Below are positions 1-7,159 of a stretch of 13,018 bases of DNA, in pieces. A program made the translations under genes and the position numbers. The stretch is from Deltaproteobacteria bacterium (lineage in GTDB: Bacteria; Desulfobacterota; Syntrophia; Syntrophales; UBA2210), in contig JAFCZZ010000017.1 of assembly GCA_019314085.1 (NCBI GenBank), forward strand, positions 1 to 13,018, written 5' to 3'. The notes beneath the pieces were generated by a model. It saw only the letters and a list, made by a program, of their open reading frames with translations, ran no database searches and was not told the origin of the DNA. The first letter of the stretch is position 1; each line of letters begins with the position of its first letter.

Positions 1-2
1 CG

Positions 3-1556
3 GGCCAGAAAGAGATGAGCTATGATTACGACGTTGACCCCGATGGAAACATCTATATGCTGATGGTTGGAAAAATCGGGGTCCAGGGCCTCAGTGAAGC
101 TGGCCTGAGCGACAAATTAACCAAGACGGCCAAACAATTCATTTCCAAGGGAGACAGGGTGCTGGTCCAGATCCTGGAACGAAGACGGTACATATATATC
201 CGGGGCGGTGTGCGCTATCCCGGTTGGTATCGAGTCTCCTCGCGGACACCATTGGACAACCTGCTTACGATGGCTGGGGGGTTGTTATCAAAGACGGTTT
301 ATTCCGGAATTAAACTCAAGCGTACTGTAGGGGGTGAGGATAAAGAGTTCGGCGTAGGTGGCGAAATTGTCTTACAGCCAAATGATATTCTGACCGTTCC
401 GTTCCCCAAGGTCTATCGGAAAGAAGCGGACAAGGGCGACCTGCTGTTTATCAGTATACCCCAGAGACAGGCCCCCGGAAGGCGGCCGGACACGACGGAT
501 TCGGCCGATCTGAGTCAGTCACTGGCGCAAAACAAGATCGAGATTGACAGAAACGGGTATATATATATCCCCGATTATGGTCATGTCTTCGTCAACAACC
601 TGACAACCGAAGAAATCAAGAAAGAGATTGAGTCCCGGCTCCCCAGATACATTGCCGTTCTCGAAAAGGTAGAGGTCAGCATCATTGAAAAAAGACACTA
701 TGTCCAGGTATTGGGGCATGTTGCAAGCCCGGGCTGGTATAATGTCCCTGAAACGGCAAATATCCAGGAGGTCGTCAGCATAGCGGGTGGAGCTGTTGAC
801 GGGGCGACCATGAGCGACGTCGTTATCCAGAGAAATCTGAATGGCGGCGCCGAAAAGGTAGGGGTAAATCTCTACCAGTTCACGATTACCGGTGACGGCA
901 GACTCCTGACACCGATTCATGAGAATGATATCGTCTTTGTGCCGATCTCTTCCAATTTCGGCAATATCAAGAGGACCCTCATGCCCTGGACTCCACCTAC
1001 CGAACGGCTGGAGGAAGACGTCAAGGAAAAGGTTCGGATATTCGGAGCTGTCAGGAACCCGGGGATCTACGAGACCGAAGAGGATATGAATCTTATCGAC
1101 CTCCTGGTCCTCGCCAGCGGGGAGGATCAGTGGGCTGAGCTGACCGATATACTGATCATAAGGAACGGCAAGGTACAGACGCGATTCGATCTGGAGGAAT
1201 TCCTGCACGGTAAGGCCAAGGGGGGCACGAGACCCCTTCCCAAAATCCAAGGTGGAGATACCGTATATGTCACTCGCATTGAGACAACAGTAAAAGAGGC
1301 CCAGGACAGGGTGTACATCATCGGCAAGGTTCTGCGACCCGGATCATACGAGCTGTACGATGATATGACCGTTCTCCAGGCCCTTGCATGGTCGGGTGGT
1401 TTGACTGAATGGGCCGATTCGGATAACATCACGATTGTTCGTATGATAGATGGAAAGCAGGAGAATATACCCTTCAATTACGAAAAAGGGGTGAGAGGAA
1501 GAGTTCCTGAGTTGAATATCCGGATGGCACCGAATGACACCATCGTCGTGCCATAA
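3..1556 (+). CDS. SLBB-domain polysaccharide export protein, 5' partial
   Basis: This is probably a periplasmic/outer-membrane export component of an EPS secretion system (Wza/OtnA-like superfamily). The frame is open to the left edge, and the first ATG (15) falls inside a polysaccharide-export (PES) domain at the 'DPDGNIYMLMVGKIGVQGL' stretch, so the true start, the signal peptide and any lipobox lie outside the window. Counting from that ATG, I see four SLBB beta-grasp units with the recurring G-x-V-x-x-PG-x-Y core, near residues 56-90, 227-260, 339-372 and 432-467. A second PES-like segment (about 177-215, RNGYIYIPDYGHV) lies between SLBB1 and SLBB2. The protein therefore looks like PES-SLBB-PES-SLBB-SLBB-SLBB, longer than a classical Wza of about 380 residues. 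I see no C-terminal transmembrane helix of the Wza kind, so it may need a separate outer-membrane channel. It is the first visible gene of the plus-strand operon ending at 4538. The family call is firm; its exact place in the export machine is inferred. Confidence 0.9.
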   Translation, partial: GQKEMSYDYDVDPDGNIYMLMVGKIGVQGLSEAGLSDKLTKTAKQFISKGDRVLVQILERRRYIYIRGGVRYPGWYRVSSRTPLDNLLTMAGGLLSKTVYSGIKLKRTVGGEDKEFGVGGEIVLQPNDILTVPFPKVYRKEADKGDLLFISIPQRQAPGRRPDTTDSADLSQSLAQNKIEIDRNGYIYIPDYGHVFVNNLTTEEIKKEIESRLPRYIAVLEKVEVSIIEKRHYVQVLGHVASPGWYNVPETANIQEVVSIAGGAVDGATMSDVVIQRNLNGGAEKVGVNLYQFTITGDGRLLTPIHENDIVFVPISSNFGNIKRTLMPWTPPTERLEEDVKEKVRIFGAVRNPGIYETEEDMNLIDLLVLASGEDQWAELTDILIIRNGKVQTRFDLEEFLHGKAKGGTRPLPKIQGGDTVYVTRIETTVKEAQDRVYIIGKVLRPGSYELYDDMTVLQALAWSGGLTEWADSDNITIVRMIDGKQENIPFNYEKGVRGRVPELNIRMAPNDTIVVP

Positions 1557-1610
1557 ATATACTGAGAATGCCCATCGATTATTTTCTTGTGGGTGAGGGA
1601 GAGGGCTTAC

Positions 1611-2366
1611 ATGAAAAACAGAAAAAAAACACCTTTACGGAATAACGTAGGGATACTATTTATTGGTCTTCTAACCGCCCTTACCCTGGCTTCATGCGCG
1701 GTCGCGACGGACATGTCCACGAGGGCGACTCGCGTCAGGCTGGTTTCAGCCGAACAGGTTCATCAGTGCGAGGTTCAGTGCGAAGCCCTTGGCAATGTGC
1801 AGGGTTCATCGTATCCGGTTGGCGGATGCCTCTCCTGGTGGGGTACGGTGCGGAAGATAGCCCACAACAATGCGCTCAATGAACTGTTGGACAACGCCGC
1901 TGAGATCGGGGCGACTCACCTCTTTGTCAACCTGGGAGATTATCCTGACTTGAGGGGAGAGGCGTATCGGTGTGCCTATTGTAAAGATGCCAATGGTGAC
2001 GCGGACGTGGCGTATTGCGTGGATGCCATCAGCGGCAAGCGGAAGAGGGCGTATTGTCAAGGTGCCGGCGATAAGGTGTTGGGCGCCGCGTATTGCCGGG
2101 GGACCGACGGGAAAGACCCTGCCGACTGTAGAGCAAATGGCGGGGTATGGGTACCTGCAGTCAGTGAAACGACGTGTGAGACCCTGGGTGGTACATGGGT
2201 TCCTGAAGCGACAAATCGGCAGGCATGTGAGGCCACTGGAGATATATGGCTCCCCGTTGCGAAAGATCCGGCAGCCTGCGAAGACAAAGAGGGAAAATGG
2301 GTTCTCAATAAAGATGTCCTCCGCCGCCTACCATCAGGCAGTCTCCCGCAGGAAGCGGCTGAATAG
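1611..2366 (+). CDS. DUF4156-like lipoprotein with Cys-rich C-terminal repeats
   Basis: Predicted lipoprotein of 251 residues. The ATG at 1611 is preferred over an in-frame TTG at 1587 because a purine-rich GGGAGAGG ribosome binding site precedes it and the protein then begins with a classical signal (basic MKNRKK, hydrophobic stretch, lipobox L-A-S-C with Cys29). Residues about 38-125 resemble the DUF4156/RcsF-like lipoprotein domain: paired cysteines, 'LGNVQGSS', an N-x-L-x-x-x-A-x-x-x-GA-T-H helix, then G-E-A-Y-R-C. Beyond the usual end of such proteins there is an extra tail of about 125 residues. It holds four AYC motifs and then four imperfect C-x4-G-x-W-(V/L) units. I know of no assigned function for the tail; disulfide-stabilised surface repeats are one possibility. 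It lies 54 bases after the SLBB gene and 55 before the first OmpA gene, so it is probably cotranscribed. The lipoprotein call is firm and the domain call is moderate. Confidence 0.82.
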   Translation: MKNRKKTPLRNNVGILFIGLLTALTLASCAVATDMSTRATRVRLVSAEQVHQCEVQCEALGNVQGSSYPVGGCLSWWGTVRKIAHNNALNELLDNAAEIGATHLFVNLGDYPDLRGEAYRCAYCKDANGDADVAYCVDAISGKRKRAYCQGAGDKVLGAAYCRGTDGKDPADCRANGGVWVPAVSETTCETLGGTWVPEATNRQACEATGDIWLPVAKDPAACEDKEGKWVLNKDVLRRLPSGSLPQEAAE

Positions 2367-2421
2367 GACAGAAACTGACGATAACGTGGCACGAAGATAA
2401 GAATAAAAAAGTGGGGGAGAG

Positions 2422-3660
2422 ATGTCGAAATCCACATTTTTCAAGGTATGTAGGGTGGCAGTCCTGTTGATGCTGGTGGCGATCTGCGGTTGTGCGACAA
2501 GCGGACGGTTTTATGTCCCCAAGCAGATACCTATAAAGCCCGGGACGGTCCTCAAACCGGAATATAATATCGTCTGCTCTGTGAACATTATTAATAATCA
2601 AACGAGCTCACGGTGGGTCCCCATTGGAGATTACACGCATAAGTGGTCGGCAAATCTGCTCATGTGGACGGATACCGCTGCCGGCCTCTTCAAGGATGAG
2701 CTGGTAAAACGGGGGGTGATCATCTCTGAAAAATCGCCCAAGACATTGAAACTCTCCATCACCCGGGTAAATCTGTTCTGGGGGTTTGACGCTATCGGAT
2801 GCATCTTAAATCTTAACGTGATAACCGGTGACGGGTATATCGTAAACCTCGAGGAAACAGGCACCGCGAAAGATCTTTACGAGAGTTGCGATACTGCGGT
2901 ATCAAAGGCTATAGCAGCGATGTTCAAGGATCCCGGGATCCAGGATTACCTCACAACGTCAAAGATATTCAGGGATTCCGATGGAGACGGTGTGCCCAAC
3001 GACATAGACGAATGTCCTGAGACGCCCGAGGGCGTGGAAGTTGACGAAAGGGGTTGTCCGCTTGACAGCGACGGTGACGGCGTGCCCGACTATCTCGACA
3101 AGTGCCCCGGAACACCCAAAGGGGTGGAGGTTGACTGTGACGGGTGTCCCCCGGACAGTGACGGCGACGGCGTGCCCGACTACCGCGATAAATGTCCCGG
3201 AACACCCAGAGGGGTGGAGGTTGACAGTGATGGATGCCCGCTCGACAGCGACGGGGACGGTGTGCCCGACTACCGAGATAAGTGTCCCGGAACGCCTCAG
3301 GGCGCACTGGTCGATAAAGATGGCTGCTGGGTAATCGGCGATACCCTTTTCGACTTCGATAAGTACAACATCAAGGCGAAATACCACCCGGTTCTTGATC
3401 AGGTCGCAACCGTCTTTAGAAAGAATCCCTTTCTGAAAGTTGAGATACAGGGTCATACGGACAATTTCGGGACTCAGGCATACAATCAGATACTTTCCAA
3501 CAGACGTGCCAGGGCGGTCATGAACTACCTGGTAAAGAGCGGCATAGATCAAAAACGGCTCTCTGCCGTGGGGTATGATTTTTCAAGGCCCAGGGCTTCC
3601 AATGAAACCGAGACCGGCAGGGCATTGAACCGGAGGGTACAGTTTCGCGGGCACAGGTGA
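2422..3660 (+). CDS. TSP3-repeat / OmpA-family peptidoglycan-binding lipoprotein, copy 1
   Basis: Protein of 412 residues. The ATG at 2422 follows GGGGGAGAG closely. The N-terminus carries a signal with a lipobox-like I-C-G-C ending at Cys24 (the Cys at -2 is unusual). Residues about 25-185 form a domain I do not recognise, reminiscent of small YajG-like lipoproteins. Residues about 186-303 hold four thrombospondin type 3 calcium-binding repeats (D-x-DGDGVPD-x-x-D-x-CP-x-TP-x-G-V-x-VD-x-x-GCP) with a 30-residue period. Residues about 304-412 are an OmpA C-terminal domain: TLFDFDKYNI, IQGHTDNFG, LSNRRARAV and GRALNRRV, including the Asp and Arg that in this family bind diaminopimelate in peptidoglycan. 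Expected role: an outer-membrane lipoprotein anchored to peptidoglycan by a rigid calcium-stabilised stalk. It is the upstream member of a tandem paralogous pair and probably belongs to the same operon as the SLBB export gene. Confidence 0.92.
   Translation: MSKSTFFKVCRVAVLLMLVAICGCATSGRFYVPKQIPIKPGTVLKPEYNIVCSVNIINNQTSSRWVPIGDYTHKWSANLLMWTDTAAGLFKDELVKRGVIISEKSPKTLKLSITRVNLFWGFDAIGCILNLNVITGDGYIVNLEETGTAKDLYESCDTAVSKAIAAMFKDPGIQDYLTTSKIFRDSDGDGVPNDIDECPETPEGVEVDERGCPLDSDGDGVPDYLDKCPGTPKGVEVDCDGCPPDSDGDGVPDYRDKCPGTPRGVEVDSDGCPLDSDGDGVPDYRDKCPGTPQGALVDKDGCWVIGDTLFDFDKYNIKAKYHPVLDQVATVFRKNPFLKVEIQGHTDNFGTQAYNQILSNRRARAVMNYLVKSGIDQKRLSAVGYDFSRPRASNETETGRALNRRVQFRGHR
2980..3324 (+). repeat. 90-bp tandem TSP3-coding repeats in copy 1
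   Basis: Coding repeat with a 90-base (30-residue) period, four units. Each encodes D-x-DGDGVP(D/N), then CP-x-TP and GCP. The first unit is the most diverged (NDIDECPETPEG); the others share long runs such as GACGGCGTGCCCGACTA. Such repeats can gain or lose units by slippage or recombination. Confidence 0.8.
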
Positions 3661-3704
3661 TATCGGTACAAACTGAAGGGCTGAAAAGATTTGAGGGGTA
3701 TCAG

Positions 3705-4538
3705 ATGAATAAGATAACACTATTTGGCGGCATGGTTTTATGCATTCTTACGCTGGGGTGCGGCGCCCCTAACTACTCCCTGATGGATTCCGACAGTCAC
3801 TCCACAAAACAGATATCGCCACGGGAAGATGCCCAACTGGCATGCCTCAATGCCGGATCAACGGAAGAATGCATGAGATCAAAGAACTATTCCCTTAAAG
3901 ACCAGACACCATCGGGCGTAAAGGTTGATGAGTGGGGGTGCCCGCTGGACAGCGACGGCGACGGCGTACCCGACCACCTCGACAAGTGCCCCGGAACACC
4001 CAAGGGTGTGAAGGTTGACAGCAGGGGGTGCCCGCTGGACAGCGACGGCGACGGCGTACCCGATTACCTCGATGAATGCCCCGGAACACCTGAAGGGGTG
4101 ATCGTTGACTGCAAAGGGTGCCCGCTGGACGGCGACGGCGTGTACGATTCCTTTGACAAATGCCCGGGGACTCCTCAGGGGGCACTGGTCGATGAAGATG
4201 GCTGCTGGACCATTGGAGACACCTTGTTCGACTTCGATAAGTACAATATCAAAACTGAATACCACTCGATCCTTGATCAGGTTGTCACCGTATTTGAGAG
4301 AAATCCCTCTTTGAAAGCCGAGATACAGGGCCACACGGACAATTTCGGGACCCGGGCGTACAATCAGGTCCTCTCCAACAGACGCGCCCAGGCGGTGGTG
4401 AACTACCTGGTGCAGGGCGGCGTAGACAGGGCGTGGATCCACCCCATGGGGTATGATTTCTCACAACCCCGGGCATCTAATGAGACAGCGGAAGGCAGGG
4501 CATTAAACCGGAGGGTTGAGATCCGGCCGGTTCAATGA
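3705..4538 (+). CDS. TSP3-repeat / OmpA-family peptidoglycan-binding lipoprotein, copy 2
   Basis: Protein of 277 residues, paralogous to the gene just upstream. A GTG at 3657 overlaps the previous stop, but the ATG at 3705 is better: GAGGGG lies about 7 bases upstream and the protein then starts with a lipoprotein signal ending L-T-L-G-C (Cys19; Thr at -3 is off-consensus). It lacks the roughly 160-residue N-terminal domain of copy 1 and has only a short linker before the thrombospondin type 3 repeats. The last repeat is shortened (LDGDGVYDSFDKCPG, two residues missing from the usual calcium loop). The C-terminal OmpA domain (about 170-277) keeps TLFDFDKYNI, IQGHTDNFG, LSNRRAQAV and GRALNRRVEI and is very close to that of copy 1. 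Likely role: a shorter peptidoglycan-tethering outer-membrane lipoprotein. It is the last gene of the plus-strand operon, followed about 20 bases later by a strong hairpin. Confidence 0.9.
   Translation: MNKITLFGGMVLCILTLGCGAPNYSLMDSDSHSTKQISPREDAQLACLNAGSTEECMRSKNYSLKDQTPSGVKVDEWGCPLDSDGDGVPDHLDKCPGTPKGVKVDSRGCPLDSDGDGVPDYLDECPGTPEGVIVDCKGCPLDGDGVYDSFDKCPGTPQGALVDEDGCWTIGDTLFDFDKYNIKTEYHSILDQVVTVFERNPSLKAEIQGHTDNFGTRAYNQVLSNRRAQAVVNYLVQGGVDRAWIHPMGYDFSQPRASNETAEGRALNRRVEIRPVQ
3934..4063 (+). repeat. 90-bp direct repeat in TSP3 region of copy 2
   Basis: A 40-base stretch is repeated exactly, at 3934-3973 and 4024-4063, with a period of exactly 90 bases. It encodes the GCPLDSDGDGVPD core of successive thrombospondin type 3 repeats. 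Exact nucleotide identity, rather than only protein similarity, suggests recent duplication or conversion. Confidence 0.85.
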
Positions 4539-4558
4539 AAAGGGGATGAAGACGGATG

Positions 4559-4595
4559 AGGAAAGGGTGGGATCGCCATGATCCCGCCCTTTCCT
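4559..4595. terminator. Strong hairpin between convergent operons, possible terminator
   Basis: A 16-bp stem with one G-T wobble encloses the 5-base loop GCCAT (arms 4559-4574 and 4580-4595; AGGAAAGGG pairs with CCCTTTCCT). It begins about 20 bases after the stop of the last plus-strand gene. There is no clear T-run on either side, so it is not a textbook intrinsic terminator. It may protect the mRNA 3' end or act with Rho. It could serve both converging transcripts. Confidence 0.6.
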
Positions 4596-4666
4596 AGATC
4601 TGTGCATACTTGTCAAATTGGTATCTCTGCAAAACTAGCACTACCTGTCATTCCTACCAGCGTTTC

Positions 4667-4743
4667 TGTCATTTCGACCGCAGGGAGAAATCTTAGCAGT
4701 TGTATAGAAAGATTTCTCGTCGTTAACACTCCTCGAAATGACA
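4667..4743. repeat. MITE/REP-like palindromic element
   Basis: Imperfect palindrome of 77 bases. The outer arms TGTCATTTCGA (4667-4677) and TCGAAATGACA (4733-4743) are perfect inverted repeats, and the inner arms GAGAAATCTT (4685-4694) and AAGATTTCTC (4709-4718) also pair. This resembles the dispersed TGTCATTTCGA...GAGAAATCT palindromes found in many bacterial genomes. A partial look-alike (TGTCATTCCTACC) lies about 20 bases upstream. It sits between two convergent operons, a typical site for such elements, and contains no ORF. Confidence 0.7.
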
Positions 4744-4759
4744 AGATCTAGCGATTTTT

Positions 4760-6067
4760 CTAATATGCCGACTGGAAGGGTCGTGAGGCGGACAGGGTCA
4801 ACATAACCCTGTTATCCACGTATTCATCATTGGGGTTATCGCTCCTCCGGTTCAGATAGGTATATTCAAGACCGAGAGAGTACCAGCGGAGGAAACTCAT
4901 CCTGATACCACCCTGCCCCTTGTAGGTTCCATCCTCTACATCTGACAGGTATTTGTTCTTTCGATAAGAGGCACCGGCGTAAGCGGTTACATTCCGCAGG
5001 ACCGTATAATCCACATCACCGGCTACGGTCCAGTACCGGGTATAATCCCTTTGTTCAGCACCCAAATAATCCTCATCCCATCCACCTGTGCCCCTCAGCG
5101 AGATGGTCCCCCGTTCAAACTTCCTTTTCAGGGTTGCACCGTAGCTCACGTTCCCCGTATCGTCTCCTGCCCCATACCCATCCGGCTTGTAGTACCCCAC
5201 GTCGAGCGACAACGATGTCCGGGAGGAGAACCCGTGGGTCAACCCTGCAGATCCCTCATGGACCCGGCGATCTTCTCTCGATGCCTTTTCGAAGTCCCTT
5301 TGTGTATAACCGTACCCGATGTACCCTGTTGTTCGTTGATTAAAGCGGTACAGATAGCGAACGTCCACTCTGTGACCATCAAAATCATCACCCTCAGGGG
5401 CTCCGTCATTACGCTCGAATTCTGTCCTGGTAAACCGGTATCTCAGATCCATACCGTTGTGCCCATCGAACCAGTAAATCAGACTGCCATACGGACCATG
5501 CTCAGTGGTGTCATCCAGGGAGGGGTCCTCATTTTCCACGAGTTCATGTCTGTATCCGACCGTCAGCGTGTCCCCGGGACCAAATTGATACGACAGGGCG
5601 GCATCGGCGGCATTTCTCTGATAGGTATACCGGGTATGCCTGGTTCCCTGCCTCGCCTCGTAGCCCGCAAAAGACCCCTCGGCAGCCTCTTCTGATTTGA
5701 GATAATCGTCCTTCAGGTCAACCCTCCAGGATTTCCCCATTTCCTGCCAGAAGTGGAGCCGGGCGTTGTGCCGGGTCGTATCATTGTCCGTATATTCATG
5801 ATATTTGACGAAGGTAGGCGAATAGGAAAGATTCAGACCGTTATTTCTTGAATAGATCTTGAATCCTATCCCCGGCGAGACGGTTGTTATATAATCCGAT
5901 TTTTCATTGTACTTGTCTAAAAAGATATTATCATCATAGGTCTCAGCAACGGTTATCATCGGGGTAATCTCAATACGACCCTTCCCCATGGCGGGAGGAG
6001 ACACCAGAACGCCTGTTATCACGGTTATAACGACAAAAAAGACAGCAGACCTTTGGCACGCACTCAT
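4760..6067 (-). CDS. Outer-membrane beta-barrel protein of EPS locus (BBP2-like)
   Basis: Protein of 435 residues with a Sec signal peptide (hydrophobic residues 9-22, probable cleavage after A-M-G at residue 28). The mature part is a long series of alternating amphipathic strands rich in Tyr, Arg, Asp and Gly (for example DDNIFLDKYNEKSDYITTVSPG and later VDYTVLRNVTAYAGASYRK). It ends in a strand closing with an aromatic residue (...SRPFQSAY), as expected for BAM-inserted barrels. The start 'ITVAETYDDNIFLD' resembles the putative beta-barrel porin 2 / PEP-CTERM-associated outer-membrane proteins often found in EPS clusters; this assignment is by resemblance. Its ATG overlaps the Wzz stop by 4 bases (ATGA), implying translational coupling. 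Likely role: outer-membrane channel or accessory for polymer export, perhaps working with the SLBB protein. Confidence 0.8.
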   Translation of the reverse strand: MSACQRSAVFFVVITVITGVLVSPPAMGKGRIEITPMITVAETYDDNIFLDKYNEKSDYITTVSPGIGFKIYSRNNGLNLSYSPTFVKYHEYTDNDTTRHNARLHFWQEMGKSWRVDLKDDYLKSEEAAEGSFAGYEARQGTRHTRYTYQRNAADAALSYQFGPGDTLTVGYRHELVENEDPSLDDTTEHGPYGSLIYWFDGHNGMDLRYRFTRTEFERNDGAPEGDDFDGHRVDVRYLYRFNQRTTGYIGYGYTQRDFEKASREDRRVHEGSAGLTHGFSSRTSLSLDVGYYKPDGYGAGDDTGNVSYGATLKRKFERGTISLRGTGGWDEDYLGAEQRDYTRYWTVAGDVDYTVLRNVTAYAGASYRKNKYLSDVEDGTYKGQGGIRMSFLRWYSLGLEYTYLNRRSDNPNDEYVDNRVMLTLSASRPFQSAY

Positions 6068-7134
6068 ATTTCTATCCTCGGGAGATGACCCAGTACGGGG
6101 AGATGACTGACATCCACGATGTCGACTTCGTGGCGAATGGTCCCGTGGGTAAACTCCGGCAGCAGTGCCATGGCTATTCCCAGCATCAGCCCCCCGAGAA
6201 TGATTACGATCACAAACTGTATTTCCCCCCTCCTCGACGGGGCGGCAGGAAACGCAGGAGGACTTACCACCCTGAGATTCCCCACTATTCCGGCCTCCTT
6301 CACCTGACTTTTAAAATAGGCCCTGTCCAGTTCCTCAAATCGTTCTTTGTCCATATCCATCCGGGACTGGAGCCGCTTCATCTGTAGCTGGATAGTGATA
6401 TCACGGGCATCATCAAAATCACCGGGAATCTGGTACTGTTTTTTAAAGTCGAAGATCGCCTGTTCTGAATCCCGGAACTTTTGATAAGCCTGGTCTCTCT
6501 GCGTTTTCAGAAATTCCCTCTCGGACCTGACCACCTTTTTGTTGTCATCCAGATTGGATGCAAGGCAGACATCGACATAGCTTCTGGCCAACACGAGGGC
6601 AATATCCCTGTCGGTGCTTTCCGCCGCAATCCAGATCAAGGCCGAGCGGGATTCACTCGTGATTTTAATCCTCTTTTGTATCTCCGTCAGAAGGGTGATC
6701 TCCATCAGGGGTTGCGATAACGGTTTCGGCTCCACTCCAAACAACCTTAACACCCCTGTTTTGATCTGAGGGAAGATATCCACCGCGGCGCGCAGGTTAT
6801 CCTTGGCCTTTTCGGGCAGGATTTTCAAGACTTCCGCGGCAAAGAAGGTGCTCTTTATCTTTTCCACCTCGGTCGTAACGTACAACCCTGCAACCCTCCC
6901 CGTACCCAGCGTTTCCTGCCTGGCCCGGGAGATTTCGGAACGGGGTTCTTCAACCAGGAGGGTTGCCTGGCTGATAAACTTGGGTTCGATAAGCAGAGAA
7001 ATGAGGGTCAGAGAGATAACAATGCCCACAAGAAAGAAGATGAGCACCATCCATTTTCTCTCCAAGAGAGGGATTCCATACTTTAAAGTATAGATCGAAA
7101 TATCAAACTGCTTGTCTCTTGCTTTCTCGGCCAT
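6064..7134 (-). CDS. Wzz/GNVR-type polysaccharide co-polymerase (chain-length determinant)
   Basis: Inner-membrane protein of 356 residues in the polysaccharide co-polymerase family, which sets chain length in Wzy-dependent synthesis. An N-terminal cytoplasmic stub precedes TM1 (about residues 29-49, WMVLIFFLVGIVISL). Then comes a Wzz domain (EPKFISQATLLVEEP), a long periplasmic helical region (about 190-280, charged and probably coiled coil), a Pro-rich segment (SPPAFPAAPSRR) and TM2 (about 306-326). The cytoplasmic tail ends in LPVLGHLPRIEI. That tail is what normally links a PCP-2a co-polymerase to its fused BY-kinase domain, but here the kinase-like ATPase is a separate gene 25 bases upstream. 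The start has only a weak, distant GAGAGG. The downstream barrel gene overlaps the stop. The family call is firm. Confidence 0.88.
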   Translation of the reverse strand: MAEKARDKQFDISIYTLKYGIPLLERKWMVLIFFLVGIVISLTLISLLIEPKFISQATLLVEEPRSEISRARQETLGTGRVAGLYVTTEVEKIKSTFFAAEVLKILPEKAKDNLRAAVDIFPQIKTGVLRLFGVEPKPLSQPLMEITLLTEIQKRIKITSESRSALIWIAAESTDRDIALVLARSYVDVCLASNLDDNKKVVRSEREFLKTQRDQAYQKFRDSEQAIFDFKKQYQIPGDFDDARDITIQLQMKRLQSRMDMDKERFEELDRAYFKSQVKEAGIVGNLRVVSPPAFPAAPSRRGEIQFVIVIILGGLMLGIAMALLPEFTHGTIRHEVDIVDVSHLPVLGHLPRIEI

Positions 7135-7159
7135 ATTGATACCGGTATGAAAAACCTCT

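Noticed and set aside
519..1250. Minus-strand 243-residue ORF inside the SLBB gene.
   Set aside because: It is antisense to a clearly conserved protein and has no recognisable motif; a shadow ORF.
2959..3552. Long minus-strand ORF opposite the TSP3/OmpA gene copy 1 (and a similar one at 3879-4442).
   Set aside because: These are antisense shadows of the GC-rich repeat codons. They show no ribosome binding site or recognisable domain, and the plus-strand genes are well supported.
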